NCBI GenBank assembly: GCA_964546435.1
Contig: CAZJKJ010000006.1
Location: 1 to 64,000 of the forward strand
Direction: 5' to 3'
DNA from: CAYNST01 sp964546435
GTDB lineage: Bacteria; Pseudomonadota; Gammaproteobacteria; Pseudomonadales; Cellvibrionaceae
DNA: 64,000 nt
Below the pieces are notes generated by a model, which was given only the letters and a program-made list of their open reading frames with translations, was not told where the DNA came from and did no database searches. The translations under genes were made by a program, and so were the position numbers. Each line of letters opens with the position of its first letter. Position 1 is the stretch's first letter. Shown in pieces: positions 17,190-25,458 of this stretch.

Positions 17190-18689
17190 ATGAGCGCATT
17201 GTGGCAATTTGAAAAAAACTCCACCGACTATCCGGCAGCCCGCGGCCGGCACGTCGTGGATACCATCGTGATCGGCGGGGGCATAACCGGCGTCACCACC
17301 GCATACAATCTCGCACAGGCCGGCATCCAGGTGGTGTTGCTGGAGGCGCGGGCGCTGGGCGGAGGGGATACCGGGCGATCGACGGGCAACCTTTACAGCA
17401 CCGTCTCCGGCGGCTTGGCCGCCGTGGCGGAGAAGTGGGACGAGTCGGTTGCCCGCGAAGTAGTGGATCTGCGCACGGCGGCCATCGACACCATCGAGCG
17501 GCGAGTGCAGCAATACGGCATCGATTGCCAGTTCCGACGCTGCCCGCTGTTTCTGACGGCAAGTCAGGACGGCGAAAGCCCGGAACATCATGCAGGGAAA
17601 CTGGCAACGGAATTCGAAGCCAGCCGCGCGGCCGGGCTGCGGGTGGAGCGCGTGAAGGCGGTGCCGGGGCTGTCGTTTGCCGTGCACGCGGGACTGCGCA
17701 TAGATGCTCAGGCGCAGTTCAATCCCTACCGCTATGTGACCGGACTGGCGCGTGCGGCGGCCGATCTGGGGGTGAAGATCTACGAAAACTGCGGGGTCAG
17801 CCAGATTGATGCCAGCACCGGTTCGGTCATCACGGACCATGCCGAGTTCCGTGCCCAAAACCTGGTTTTCGCCACCCACACGCCGCTGGGCGTGAGTCTG
17901 TTGCAGGCGGAACTGGAACCCTTTCTGGAATACGGGGTGGCCGGGATTCTCGCCGACCCGGCGCAGCTGGCGGGCAGTTGCTGGGTCAAGAACGACTCGG
18001 TCTCCCTGCGCAGCTATGAATTCCGGGGGCGGCACTATCTGGTCGCCGTGGGCAGCAAACACAAGACCGGAGAGGGTTCCGAAGGTGACGGGTATTATCA
18101 GCGCCTGAAAGACTATGCTCGAGAACGGTTTGCCGTGACTGATTTTCCCTGGCAGTGGGCCGCGCAGCAGTTCAAGTCAGCGGATCTGTTGCCATATATA
18201 GGTCACAGCGGCCATGACAATGTCTGGGTGGCGACGGGCTTTTCCGCCGACGGCCTGACCTGGGGCACCTTGGCCGGCACCCTGATTGCCGAGCAGATCC
18301 AGGGTCGCGACGCCCGCGGTGGCAACCTTTTCAATCCGCGCCGCTTCACGCCGCTGAAATCAGCGGCGCAATGGGCCAAAGAAAATATTTCCGTCACCAG
18401 TCACTTCGTGAAGGATTATCTGACCCCGGCGCGACTGAAACATCTGGAGCAGGTGGCGCCCGGTGAAGGCCGGATCGTCAGTCTGGATGGTGACCGGCTG
18501 GCGGTCTATCGCTCACATGACAACCAGTTATCGGTGCTGTCGCCCGTGTGCCCGCACATGAAATGCATGGTCGCCTGGAATGCCGCCGATACCACCTGGG
18601 ATTGCCCGTGTCACGGCAGCCGTTTTGCGGTCGATGGCAGCGTGCTGTCAGGGCCTGCACTGGAGCCGTTGGCGCGGCGGGAGGACTGA
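17190..18689 (+). CDS. FAD-dependent oxidoreductase with C-terminal Rieske domain
   Basis: 499 residues. An N-terminal DAO-type FAD domain opens with the dinucleotide motif 'VIGGGITGVTTAYNLA' near residue 30 and extends to about 400. A C-terminal Rieske [2Fe-2S] domain holds the ligand pairs C-x-H ('VCPHMKC', about residue 453) and C-x-x-H ('CPCHGSRF', about residue 471). DAO-Rieske fusions of this kind are annotated as FAD-dependent oxidoreductases in many bacteria; the Rieske centre probably passes electrons to or from the flavin. The substrate (an amine or amino acid is typical of DAO proteins) is unknown. It is divergent from rpiA with 207 bp between. Confidence 0.9.
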   Translation: MSALWQFEKNSTDYPAARGRHVVDTIVIGGGITGVTTAYNLAQAGIQVVLLEARALGGGDTGRSTGNLYSTVSGGLAAVAEKWDESVAREVVDLRTAAIDTIERRVQQYGIDCQFRRCPLFLTASQDGESPEHHAGKLATEFEASRAAGLRVERVKAVPGLSFAVHAGLRIDAQAQFNPYRYVTGLARAAADLGVKIYENCGVSQIDASTGSVITDHAEFRAQNLVFATHTPLGVSLLQAELEPFLEYGVAGILADPAQLAGSCWVKNDSVSLRSYEFRGRHYLVAVGSKHKTGEGSEGDGYYQRLKDYARERFAVTDFPWQWAAQQFKSADLLPYIGHSGHDNVWVATGFSADGLTWGTLAGTLIAEQIQGRDARGGNLFNPRRFTPLKSAAQWAKENISVTSHFVKDYLTPARLKHLEQVAPGEGRIVSLDGDRLAVYRSHDNQLSVLSPVCPHMKCMVAWNAADTTWDCPCHGSRFAVDGSVLSGPALEPLARRED

Positions 18690-18708
18690 CCGGGATGCCC
18701 GCAAGCTT

Positions 18709-19593
18709 TCACGGCAGGCAACGGGGCAGGGCGCTTTCCAGGCTTTCCGGCTGAATCTGCAGGTCGGCGAAGGTCTGGACGCCGTCGCCGACGATGTTGT
18801 CCGTTGCCATCAGGACCAGCTGGTCGGCTGTGAGGGGCGGGTTGGGCAGCCATTGCATGGGTTTCACCAGCTTCTCCCAGGTATCGAAGGACACCGGCAT
18901 CAAGCGCCGTTTGCGCTGTTTGTATGCCAGCACCGCTTCGACGGCTTCGCGAAAGGTATATATTCTGGCGCCGCCCAGTTCGAATACGGATGGACCGGAA
19001 TGCGGAAACACTAGGATGCTGGCGCAGGCGCGCGCGACGTCCTCGACATATACCGGTTGCAGGCGCGTGGTACCACTCCCGAACAGTGGTATGACCGGTG
19101 CGCGTGAGATGGCCACCAGCGAAGACAGGAAGGCATCGTGGGGGCCGAACATCACGCTGGGCCGCACGATGATCGCGCCGGGATATTGTTCCTGCACCGC
19201 CTGTTCGCCCCGGGCACGCGCATTGATGAAGGCGGAGGGCGAGTGTTCATCCACCCCGATGCCGGAAATGTGGAGCATGCGGGACGCTCCCGCTTCCATG
19301 GCAAAGCGGGCCACCTGGGCCGCTGCTTCGACATGGATGGCGTCGAAGGTCAGGGAATCTTTCTCGACGAACAGGGATACCGCGTTAACCACCCCCCGGG
19401 CGCCGGCGACGGCTTTCTGTACCGCGGCCGCATCGCGGATATCCACCACCAGATTCTGCACGCGACTGTCGGTTGTCGGGACCGGATGGCGGCTGGCCAC
19501 CCGCACCTGATAGCCCTTGCGCAGCAGGGCAGCGACGACGTATCTGCCGAGAAAGCCGGTGCCGCCGAAGACGGTGGCGACGGGTTCGTTCAT
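18709..19593 (-). CDS. NAD(P)-binding epimerase-like protein (NDUFA9-like SDR)
   Basis: 294 residues of the extended/atypical short-chain dehydrogenase type, with the N-terminal nucleotide motif 'VFGGTGFLGRYVV' and a 'VVNAVSLF' strand. The catalytic Tyr-x-x-x-Lys of true epimerases is not obvious, which is usual for the complex I NDUFA9-like atypical SDR group that binds NADP without clear catalysis. It converges with the FAD-Rieske gene. The role is uncertain: assembly or ubiquinone-related functions are proposed for relatives, but nothing here confirms that. Confidence 0.75.
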   Translation of the reverse strand: MNEPVATVFGGTGFLGRYVVAALLRKGYQVRVASRHPVPTTDSRVQNLVVDIRDAAAVQKAVAGARGVVNAVSLFVEKDSLTFDAIHVEAAAQVARFAMEAGASRMLHISGIGVDEHSPSAFINARARGEQAVQEQYPGAIIVRPSVMFGPHDAFLSSLVAISRAPVIPLFGSGTTRLQPVYVEDVARACASILVFPHSGPSVFELGGARIYTFREAVEAVLAYKQRKRRLMPVSFDTWEKLVKPMQWLPNPPLTADQLVLMATDNIVGDGVQTFADLQIQPESLESALPRCLP

Positions 19594-19663
19594 GCGTTAC
19601 CTCGTTTGCTGATTGGGTTTACGTCTGCCGCTGTGAGTCGTGTCCGGCGTAGCAATAGCGCCG

Positions 19664-20827
19664 CTACAGGATCACATGAGGGACATAACGTGAAAGATCC
19701 TGCGTGATCATCTGGCTGTCTTCCCGTACGGAAATACCTGCCGGTTGATCATCGACGAGCCAGCTGCCGACCAGCGCGTGGCGACCGTCAAATTGAGGCA
19801 GGGGTGTATACGCCTGATAAATGAATCCTTCTTCACCATAGGGGCCCGGTGATGAAAACACGGTTTCCCCGTCAATCACAATATCGACGTTGGCCCCTTC
19901 ACGGGCAAAGATCGGTTTGCGGACATAGGAGCCCAGCGTGCTGATCAACGGGTCGTCACTGAAGTAGGCCGGCAAAAGGTTGGGATGATCCGGGTACAGG
20001 GTCCAGAGCAGGGGCAGCAGTGCCTTGTTGGACAGCAACGCTTTCCAGGGCGGCTCCAGCCAGGTCAGGTTAGCCCGTTGCAGCAGGCCGGCGTAATCTT
20101 CGCGAAACATGAACTCCCAGGGATAGAGCTTGAACATCGCGCGAATAATCCGGTCCTGCAGGTCCGTCAGCTCGCCGCCTTCTCCCTGACCCAGGTCTTC
20201 CACAAAAATGAACCGGTTGTCGAGGCCCGCCGAACTGGCACAGTCCTGCAGGTACTGCACCGTGCCCCGGTCTTCCACGGAATCCCGGCAGCACGCGAAA
20301 TACAGGGGCTGGGGCCGGTCACCGGCCAGATAGCGGGCGAACCAGGCCACCAGTTTGTCCTGCAGGGAATTGAACTGGTCCGCGTTGGCGGGCAGGGTGC
20401 CGGCGCGAATATGATCCTCCAGCCACAGCCATTGCCAGAAGCCGGTTTCAAACAGGCTGGTGGGGGTGTCGGCGTTATTCTCCAGCAGCTTTGCCGGACC
20501 CTGGCCGGTGTAGACCAGATCCAGGCGCGAATAGAGGCTGGGGTCCCGTTGCTGCCATGATCGGTGCACCAGGTCCCATTGCGCTTCCGGGATGCAGAAG
20601 CGCCGCAACCAGAATTCGTCGCGCACCGCAGTGTCTACGGCGGCGAGGCACATCTGGTGCAGTTCGGCGGTGGGGTCTTCCAGGTCCCGCTCGATCTGCT
20701 GCAGGGTGAATGCGTAATAGACGCTTTCGTCCCAATAGGGTTCGCCATAAAGGGTGTGAAACCCGAAGCCGAATTCCCGGGCCTGCGCGCGCCAGTGGGG
20801 GCGCTCCGCGTTAGGGAGTCGCCGCAC
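19664..20827 (-). CDS. yjfC: Glutathionylspermidine synthase-like ATP-grasp protein (YjfC/YgiC)
   Basis: 387 residues. The C-terminus ('EGFIYQAYTPLPQFDGRH', then 'GSWLVDDQPAGISVRED' and 'ITQDLSRYVPHVI') is the conserved end of the YgiC/YjfC and Gss ATP-grasp synthetases. The amidase half of bifunctional Gss is absent, as in YjfC. Such enzymes form an amide between a carboxylate and an amine using ATP, but the substrate of YjfC is not established. A GTG start shares its G with the yjfM stop (TAGTG at 20827), tying it to the yjfIJKLM genes upstream. Confidence 0.92.
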   Translation of the reverse strand: MRRLPNAERPHWRAQAREFGFGFHTLYGEPYWDESVYYAFTLQQIERDLEDPTAELHQMCLAAVDTAVRDEFWLRRFCIPEAQWDLVHRSWQQRDPSLYSRLDLVYTGQGPAKLLENNADTPTSLFETGFWQWLWLEDHIRAGTLPANADQFNSLQDKLVAWFARYLAGDRPQPLYFACCRDSVEDRGTVQYLQDCASSAGLDNRFIFVEDLGQGEGGELTDLQDRIIRAMFKLYPWEFMFREDYAGLLQRANLTWLEPPWKALLSNKALLPLLWTLYPDHPNLLPAYFSDDPLISTLGSYVRKPIFAREGANVDIVIDGETVFSSPGPYGEEGFIYQAYTPLPQFDGRHALVGSWLVDDQPAGISVREDSQMITQDLSRYVPHVIL

Positions 20828-21474
20828 TAGCCGCCCCAGCCGCCGCTGCGACTGCCGCGGTTGCCACCCCAGTTGGATTTTGCGGCCACCGTGGAGCCGA
20901 AACCGCCCCGGGAGATGGTGCGGGTAACCGCGGGCTTGGGTTTGAACGCGTCCTTGCCCACCTGCAGACTGCGGTTCCCGCGACTTCCATAGGTTTTACC
21001 GTCCACGCCCGTCCATTGGCCATAAAAGGGCGAATTGCGGTTGGTGGACGAGTACAGTGGCGCAGATCGATAGCCACCCCCATCCAGCGCGCGTCCGAGC
21101 ATGAATCCCGCCATCGCGGGCATGAACCAGCTCTGGCTTTGCTGCTGTTGTGGCTGCTGAGGCTGACTGGCCGGTTGCGCGGCGACGCAGTTTTCGGCGC
21201 CGAATTCGGCCTCGCAATCGGCTTTGGACTGATACTTCGGCCCGGCTTTCGCCGCCTCGTCCCGCGCTTTCTGAAAGGCGGCCCGGCATTCAATGTCGAG
21301 ATCGGGATTTTCCGCCAGACACTGGGCCACGGATTCATAGGCCAGAGCCGGATCCCGCGAACTGCAGCCGAACAGCGTCGCTGCCGCCACCGCCAGTGCC
21401 AGGGGTTTGACCGGGACGCGCTGCCAGGCGAACTGGCGCATGCTGTGGATGTTGATGGATCTGGAGCGTTTCAT
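20827..21474 (-). CDS. yjfM: DUF1190 lipoprotein (YjfM/YgiB-like)
   Basis: 215 residues. It starts MKRSRSINIHSMRQ, the typical basic leader of YgiB/YjfM, followed by a hydrophobic segment and 'ATLFGCSSRD' with a probable lipidated Cys near residue 36. Cys pairs in 'AQCLAENP...DIECRAAF' and 'ADCEAEFGAENC' are family features, and the tail is Gly/Ser/Arg-rich. Predicted to be exported and membrane-anchored. It sits between yjfL and yjfC exactly as in E. coli. Confidence 0.9.
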   Translation of the reverse strand: MKRSRSINIHSMRQFAWQRVPVKPLALAVAAATLFGCSSRDPALAYESVAQCLAENPDLDIECRAAFQKARDEAAKAGPKYQSKADCEAEFGAENCVAAQPASQPQQPQQQQSQSWFMPAMAGFMLGRALDGGGYRSAPLYSSTNRNSPFYGQWTGVDGKTYGSRGNRSLQVGKDAFKPKPAVTRTISRGGFGSTVAAKSNWGGNRGSRSGGWGG

Positions 21475-21485
21475 TGGGCCTCCTC

Positions 21486-21902
21486 CTAATACGTCATGCA
21501 GGCGGCATTAAGAATGCCGACCGCTACCGAAGTGCCACCGAGAATGATGCCCGCAGGTATTTCATTGTCTTCGATACGCTGCACCAGGCGCGGCATGAGG
21601 ATGAAACGCACCAGCGCGAACGCCAGAGTCTGGGCGACGAGGGCGACCACGGCCCAGATCACGAAATCCGGCAGCGACACCGAATGAGACGCCGCACTGC
21701 CCAGAGCGAGGGCAAAACCGATGATGGCACCGGCCAGCCCGAGGGCGGCGGAGGTGTTTTTCTGTTCCTTGACCAGCTTCCACTCATCATGGGGCGTAAT
21801 CAGCGTGTAAACGTATTTGAATGTCAGCAACAGGACCAGCGATACGAAAAAATAGAGGGAAAAATTCATCAACCCGGTCAGTGAAGCAATCAAATGTTCC
21901 AT
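21486..21902 (-). CDS. yjfL: DUF350 inner-membrane protein (YjfL)
   Basis: 138 residues from MEHLIASL; the longer frame from 21923 adds seven residues that lack support. Four hydrophobic segments are visible, as expected for DUF350: 'LMNFSLYFFVSLVLLLTF', 'SAALGLAGAIIGFALALG', 'DFVIWAVVALVAQTLAFAL' and 'IILGGTSVAVGILNAA'. The family is repeatedly linked to ATP-grasp enzymes and PspA-like proteins, suggesting a membrane-envelope function, but the activity is unknown. Confidence 0.92.
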   Translation of the reverse strand: MEHLIASLTGLMNFSLYFFVSLVLLLTFKYVYTLITPHDEWKLVKEQKNTSAALGLAGAIIGFALALGSAASHSVSLPDFVIWAVVALVAQTLAFALVRFILMPRLVQRIEDNEIPAGIILGGTSVAVGILNAACMTY

Positions 21903-21950
21903 GTTGTGTCCTGTGTGGTGCAATTAAAACGGCAGGGCTCAGAGTCCCTG

Positions 21951-22607
21951 TCAGGTGACGGTAAAATCGGCCGAGCCCAGATCCATGCCGGTGCTGATGA
22001 CCAGGCAGCGATCAACCCGCTCATCAATGATTTTCTCTTCGGCGGCATACAGCACGTATTCAAACAGCTCCGCCCCGATCTCCCGCTGATAGAGCATGGC
22101 GAACTGGTCGGTGCTCGCCGGCAGACCTTCGCCACTATGAGTGGTTTCGGTCATGGCAACCGGCGGCGCGGCGGAACCGGTACTTTCCCAGACCCGCTGA
22201 TAAGTGTGCCCTTCCAGCTCAATGGAAGGCTGGCTGATTTTTTCCTCGAGCAGTTTACGCCAGTCTGCGTCGCTGCCAACCGATTGAGTGTCATAAAAGT
22301 GCCAGAGCTTGGCATCGGTGATATGTGCGTCACTGCGCCCGCCGGTCAGCAGGATCTGCAAAAACGCATCGTCGTCCGTGTAGAAACGCAGTAACCAGGA
22401 GGATTCGTCGAGCTGTACATCGCCCACGGCCTGGATGAGCTGAGTTGGGGCGACATCCTTCACCACGAGCTGGGGTTCCAGCAATTTCAGCCGCAGCGAA
22501 TCCAGTTCAAAGGCGCCGCCGAGCCGCAAACCCATGACTTCCGGGGCGGCGGGGAAGCTGGTGTCAGCGGGGGTCGCTGGTCGTTGACCAAAGAGTTTTC
22601 TGAACAT
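21951..22607 (-). CDS. yjfK: DUF2491 protein (YjfK)
   Basis: 218 residues from MFRKLFGQRP, matching the length of E. coli YjfK (219). No signal peptide or membrane segment; a mixed alpha/beta protein with conserved 'SWLLRFYTDDDAFLQI' and 'ELFEYVLYAAEEK' stretches. The longer frame from 22652 adds 15 residues with no support. Gene order places it between the PspA-like yjfJ and the DUF350 yjfL gene. Function unknown. Confidence 0.88.
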   Translation of the reverse strand: MFRKLFGQRPATPADTSFPAAPEVMGLRLGGAFELDSLRLKLLEPQLVVKDVAPTQLIQAVGDVQLDESSWLLRFYTDDDAFLQILLTGGRSDAHITDAKLWHFYDTQSVGSDADWRKLLEEKISQPSIELEGHTYQRVWESTGSAAPPVAMTETTHSGEGLPASTDQFAMLYQREIGAELFEYVLYAAEEKIIDERVDRCLVISTGMDLGSADFTVT

Positions 22608-22766
22608 CGGGCAGATTCCGGTGGGCCGCGGCAGGGCGCGGCGGGTCGTCAATCAACAGGAGAGCGTCATAGCGGTCCGGCGTGCGGTCAGACTATCCGT
22701 CCTGGGAACGGCCGGCACGGCGGATGCTGCAGTCAAGGCACCCCGACTGCAGCGGTTCCGCCAGTG

Positions 22767-23453
22767 TTATTTCTGACCGAGGATGCGGGCCAGCTCGTCA
22801 TCGGCAGAGGACTGACCGCCCTTGATGCCGGCAGCGGCAAGCCGCGTTTCCAGATCGGTGCCGGAATCGTCGGCCGCAAGTTCTTCGGCCGCTTCCAGTT
22901 CCGCACTGCGCTGTTGCTGACGTTCCTGCATCCGGGTCAGGGACTCAGCGGCGGTTTTCATGCGGCCGTTGGCGCCCATATGGCGAGAGGAGACGGCGAT
23001 TTGAGCTTTCTGCACTGATTCCGTCGCCTTGACCATGTCAACCTGCTGTTCCATCCGTCGCAGATTGGCTTTGGCGCGGCTGATGTTCTGCCGCAGGGTT
23101 TTTTCCGACGCCGAAAATTGCTCGCAAAACTGTTTTTCAGCATCCAGCTGCCCACGCAGGTCGGCCACCTTTTTGGCACAGTCCAGCGCCAGTTGCTGGT
23201 CACTTTTGCTCGCGGCGTTGCGGGCATGGCCTTCATATTCGGCGATGGATTTTTCCAGTCCCGCCATTTTCTGCTCCGACAGTTTGCGCTTGGCGATAAT
23301 CTGGGTCAGCGAGTGGTCGGTTTTTTGGAGCTCGTCTTTGGCTTCGCGCATTTCTTGATCCAGAATTCTCAGGGCCTGACCGTCAGCCACCGATTCGGCT
23401 GCATCGTTAACGCCGCCCTTCAGGGCAGTGACCAGTTTTTTCCACACGCTCAT
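22767..23453 (-). CDS. yjfJ: PspA/IM30-family protein (YjfJ)
   Basis: 228 residues, almost entirely charged heptad-like helix as in PspA/IM30 (ESCRT-III-like) proteins, starting 'MSVWKKLVTALKGGVNDAAES'. An N-terminal amphipathic helix is followed by long coiled coils (about residues 25-190) rich in Lys, Glu, Ala and Gln, ending in a conserved 'DDELARILGQK'. PspA relatives polymerise on membranes and counter envelope damage. The start overlaps the yjfI stop by 4 bases. It is not next to pspF/pspBC, so it is the yjf paralogue and not PspA proper. Confidence 0.92.
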   Translation of the reverse strand: MSVWKKLVTALKGGVNDAAESVADGQALRILDQEMREAKDELQKTDHSLTQIIAKRKLSEQKMAGLEKSIAEYEGHARNAASKSDQQLALDCAKKVADLRGQLDAEKQFCEQFSASEKTLRQNISRAKANLRRMEQQVDMVKATESVQKAQIAVSSRHMGANGRMKTAAESLTRMQERQQQRSAELEAAEELAADDSGTDLETRLAAAGIKGGQSSADDELARILGQK

Positions 23454-23860
23454 AGCGCTACTCCTACCTTTGGTTTGAGGAAACTTTCATATGCATCGAG
23501 GAAACCGGAGATGTTGGTAAACAGCAGCTCTACTTCCACCAGAATACTGTTGGCGTCGGTACCGGAAGAAAGCGCACCGAATGCCATGTAATATTCCTCG
23601 TCTTCAACTGTGGTGATGGCCACTGTGGTCAAGGGGAAGATCTGATGGGTTTTCAGGATGGTATCGTTGAGAGCGGCGGGGTTGACGACCTGACTCTTGC
23701 GGAACAGGATTGATTCCACCAGGATCTGTTCTCCGCTGATGGCAAGATAGGCATCGAGCCCATCTTCGTTGGTAATGCAAATGCAGTCGCCTTCATTGGC
23801 AACCGCCCAGCCATCTCGCTGATTCAAGAGTGCTTCGACTTCTGGCAACTCCCACGACAT
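23450..23860 (-). CDS. yjfI: DUF2170 protein (YjfI), first gene of the operon
   Basis: 136 residues, acidic, soluble-looking, no signal peptide. Sequence such as 'LTTVAITTVEDEEYYMAFGALSS' and 'VELLFTNISGFLDAYESFL' fits DUF2170/YjfI, whose partners are PspA-like YjfJ and the other yjf genes. An AGGAGGCACAAT ribosome site precedes the ATG. The upstream region has a sigma-70-like promoter and an array of CTTTACA-type inverted repeats shared with a divergent regulator gene. Confidence 0.9.
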   Translation of the reverse strand: MSWELPEVEALLNQRDGWAVANEGDCICITNEDGLDAYLAISGEQILVESILFRKSQVVNPAALNDTILKTHQIFPLTTVAITTVEDEEYYMAFGALSSGTDANSILVEVELLFTNISGFLDAYESFLKPKVGVAL

Positions 23861-23888
23861 ATTGTGCCTCCTGTGGATTCCGGTTTGC

Positions 23889-23944
23889 GTCTTTACAGTC
23901 TGACGTGCCGCCTATACTATCCGGTTTGTCGTGTCTGTAAAGAC
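23889..23944. promoter_or_regulatory. 10-bp inverted repeat bracketing the yjfI promoter
   Basis: GTCTTTACAG at 23889-23898 and its exact reverse complement CTGTAAAGAC at 23935-23944, with 36 bases between. The enclosed DNA holds the predicted yjfI -10, and the outer arm covers the -35. Spacing of arms (about 46 bp centre to centre) could support looping by a dimeric regulator. The same TTTACA core recurs in the nearer palindrome at 23977-24000. Confidence 0.6.
23914..23941 (-). promoter_or_regulatory. Predicted sigma-70 promoter of the yjfIJKLMC operon
   Basis: Read on the minus strand: -35 TTTACA (23941-23936), a 16-base spacer, -10 TAGTAT (23919-23914), then about 53 bases to the yjfI ATG. 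The -35 box lies inside one arm of the 10-bp inverted repeat, so a protein bound there would occlude RNA polymerase. Confidence 0.5.
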
Positions 23945-23976
23945 ATTTATTTATCTATTTGAAAATCATTTGCGAT

Positions 23977-24000
23977 CTTTGTAAATGATTCTTTACAAAG
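23977..24000. promoter_or_regulatory. Palindromic operator candidate before the DUF6471-like gene
   Basis: CTTTGTAAA / TTTACAAAG, perfect 9-base arms with a 6-base spacer, ending 9 bases before the ATG of the divergent small gene and overlapping its likely transcript start or leader. It shares the TTTACA core with the yjfI promoter repeat, suggesting one regulator binds both sides and represses its own gene. Confidence 0.6.
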
Positions 24001-24009
24001 AGAAGGATT

Positions 24010-24285
24010 ATGCACGGTAACATCCCCTCTGCAGCCTGGCGTGAACTGGTCAGCCGGCTGCTCAAATCGGAGCTGTCCAAACGCAAGATGAAGTACGAGG
24101 ACCTGAGCCAGCGTCTGGCTCTATATGGTGTTCAGCAGAGCGCAGACAACCTGCGCAACAAAATAAATCGCGGCATCATGGGGGCCGACCTGCTGCTGCA
24201 GATCGTGTATGTCCTGGACGTGCGCGGTCTGGATAAAGCAGCTCTGGCAGAGCTGCTGGAAACCCTGAATGCCGGCTCCCCCTGA
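24010..24285 (+). CDS. Small DUF6471-like helix-turn-helix protein, candidate regulator of yjf operon
   Basis: 91 residues, basic N-terminal half, no membrane segment. The pattern 'LLKSELSKRKMKYEDLSQRL' then 'SADNLRNKINRGIMGADLLLQIVYVL' matches my memory of the DUF6471 family, a compact helical domain resembling a lambda-repressor-like HTH. An AGAAGGA ribosome site precedes the ATG. The gene is divergent from yjfI, and the shared 149-bp region carries TTTACA-based palindromes, so it is a candidate autoregulator and controller of the yjf genes. Direct DNA binding is inferred, not shown. Confidence 0.7.
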   Translation: MHGNIPSAAWRELVSRLLKSELSKRKMKYEDLSQRLALYGVQQSADNLRNKINRGIMGADLLLQIVYVLDVRGLDKAALAELLETLNAGSP

Positions 24286-24305
24286 TGGAACGGGAACAGC
24301 CCGCG

Positions 24306-25313
24306 CTAAATCTCCAGACAGATCTTGCCAAAATGCCGTCCGGTTTCTTCATGACGAAAGGCGTTGGCGATCTCTGCCAGCGGGAACGTGCTGTCTATTA
24401 CCGGCCGCATTCCCGACGCGTCGATGGCGCGGATCATCTCCTGCTGATGGGTGCGGCTACCGACGATAATGCCTTGCAGGCGTGCCTGTTTCGCCATCAG
24501 TTTCACGGTGGGGATCTCGCCTGAAACGCCGGTAAGCACACCGATCAGGGAGATGTGGCCGCCTGTGCGCACGGCGGTGAAGGATTGGGGCAGGGTGCCG
24601 GGGCCGCCCACTTCGATGACGTGGTCCACCCCGCGACCGCCCGTCAGTTCCAGCACCCGTTTGCCCCAGTCAGGTTCCGTCCGGTAATTGATGGTGTGGT
24701 CGGCGCCGAGGGTTTTCAGTTTGCCAATCTTTTCATCCGAAGATGAGGTCGCGATAACCCGGGCGCCCATGAGTTTGGCAAATTGGAGGGCGAAAATCGA
24801 AACACCCCCGGTCCCCAGAGTCAGCACCGTGTCGCCCGCCTTCAACTGACCTTCAACCACCAGCGCCCGCCAGGCGGTGAGGCCGGCAGTCGTCAGGGTG
24901 GCGGCTTCGGTGTGGCTGTAATCCCGAGGCGCATGGGTGAATGCCGTTGCTGGCAGCACGACCTGTTCCCGTGCATAGCCATCGACGCCATCTCCCGGCG
25001 TAGTGGCGAAATTGCTGATCCGGGCAGGGCCATCCAGCCAGGTGGGAAAGAAAGTGGACACCACCTGATCGCCCACCGCAAATTCGCTCACGTCGGCGCC
25101 CACCGCTTCGACAACGCCGGCGCCGTCGGACAGGGGGATGCGGTCATTGGCGGTGGGTGCGGCACCGACTGCAACACCGTAATCATGAAAATTGAGGGAG
25201 CTGGCATGAATGCGGACCAGGATCTCGCCGCGACCGGGGGCGGCCGGTGGTGGAATTTCCCGCAGCTGCAGATTGTCGAGGCTGGCGGGGTTGCGCAGGA
25301 ATATGGCTTTCAT
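24306..25313 (-). CDS. Quinone-reductase-like medium-chain dehydrogenase
   Basis: 335 residues from MKAIFLRNPASL. Medium-chain dehydrogenase/reductase fold with a GroES-like N-terminal half, the nucleotide motif 'VLTLGTGGVSIFALQFAKLMGARVI' (read in segments) and a 'GADHTINYRTEPDWGKRVLELTGGRGVDHV' type quinone-reductase region. The structural and catalytic zinc cysteines are not evident, favouring a zinc-independent NADPH:quinone/enone reductase. The frame is open to 25421 but the extension is Arg/Ser-rich and lacks a start. It is divergent from oxyR with 145 bp between, hinting at peroxide or electrophile control. Confidence 0.88.
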   Translation of the reverse strand: MKAIFLRNPASLDNLQLREIPPPAAPGRGEILVRIHASSLNFHDYGVAVGAAPTANDRIPLSDGAGVVEAVGADVSEFAVGDQVVSTFFPTWLDGPARISNFATTPGDGVDGYAREQVVLPATAFTHAPRDYSHTEAATLTTAGLTAWRALVVEGQLKAGDTVLTLGTGGVSIFALQFAKLMGARVIATSSSDEKIGKLKTLGADHTINYRTEPDWGKRVLELTGGRGVDHVIEVGGPGTLPQSFTAVRTGGHISLIGVLTGVSGEIPTVKLMAKQARLQGIIVGSRTHQQEMIRAIDASGMRPVIDSTFPLAEIANAFRHEETGRHFGKICLEI

Positions 25314-25458
25314 TCGAGACTCCTTCAGTAAACGGGCGGGACGGGGCGGGGTGTTCGAACAGCAGCGGGAGAGTACAATAAATCCACTTTCCCAGAAACC
25401 GCTACGAGCGCGCCATGACATTCACCGGACTCCCCTGCATTCACCGTCGAACTTCCCT

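Noticed and set aside
25210..25458. Long upstream extension of oxyR
   Set aside because: Overlaps the divergent dehydrogenase start and promoter, and the OxyR family start is at MTITELRY.
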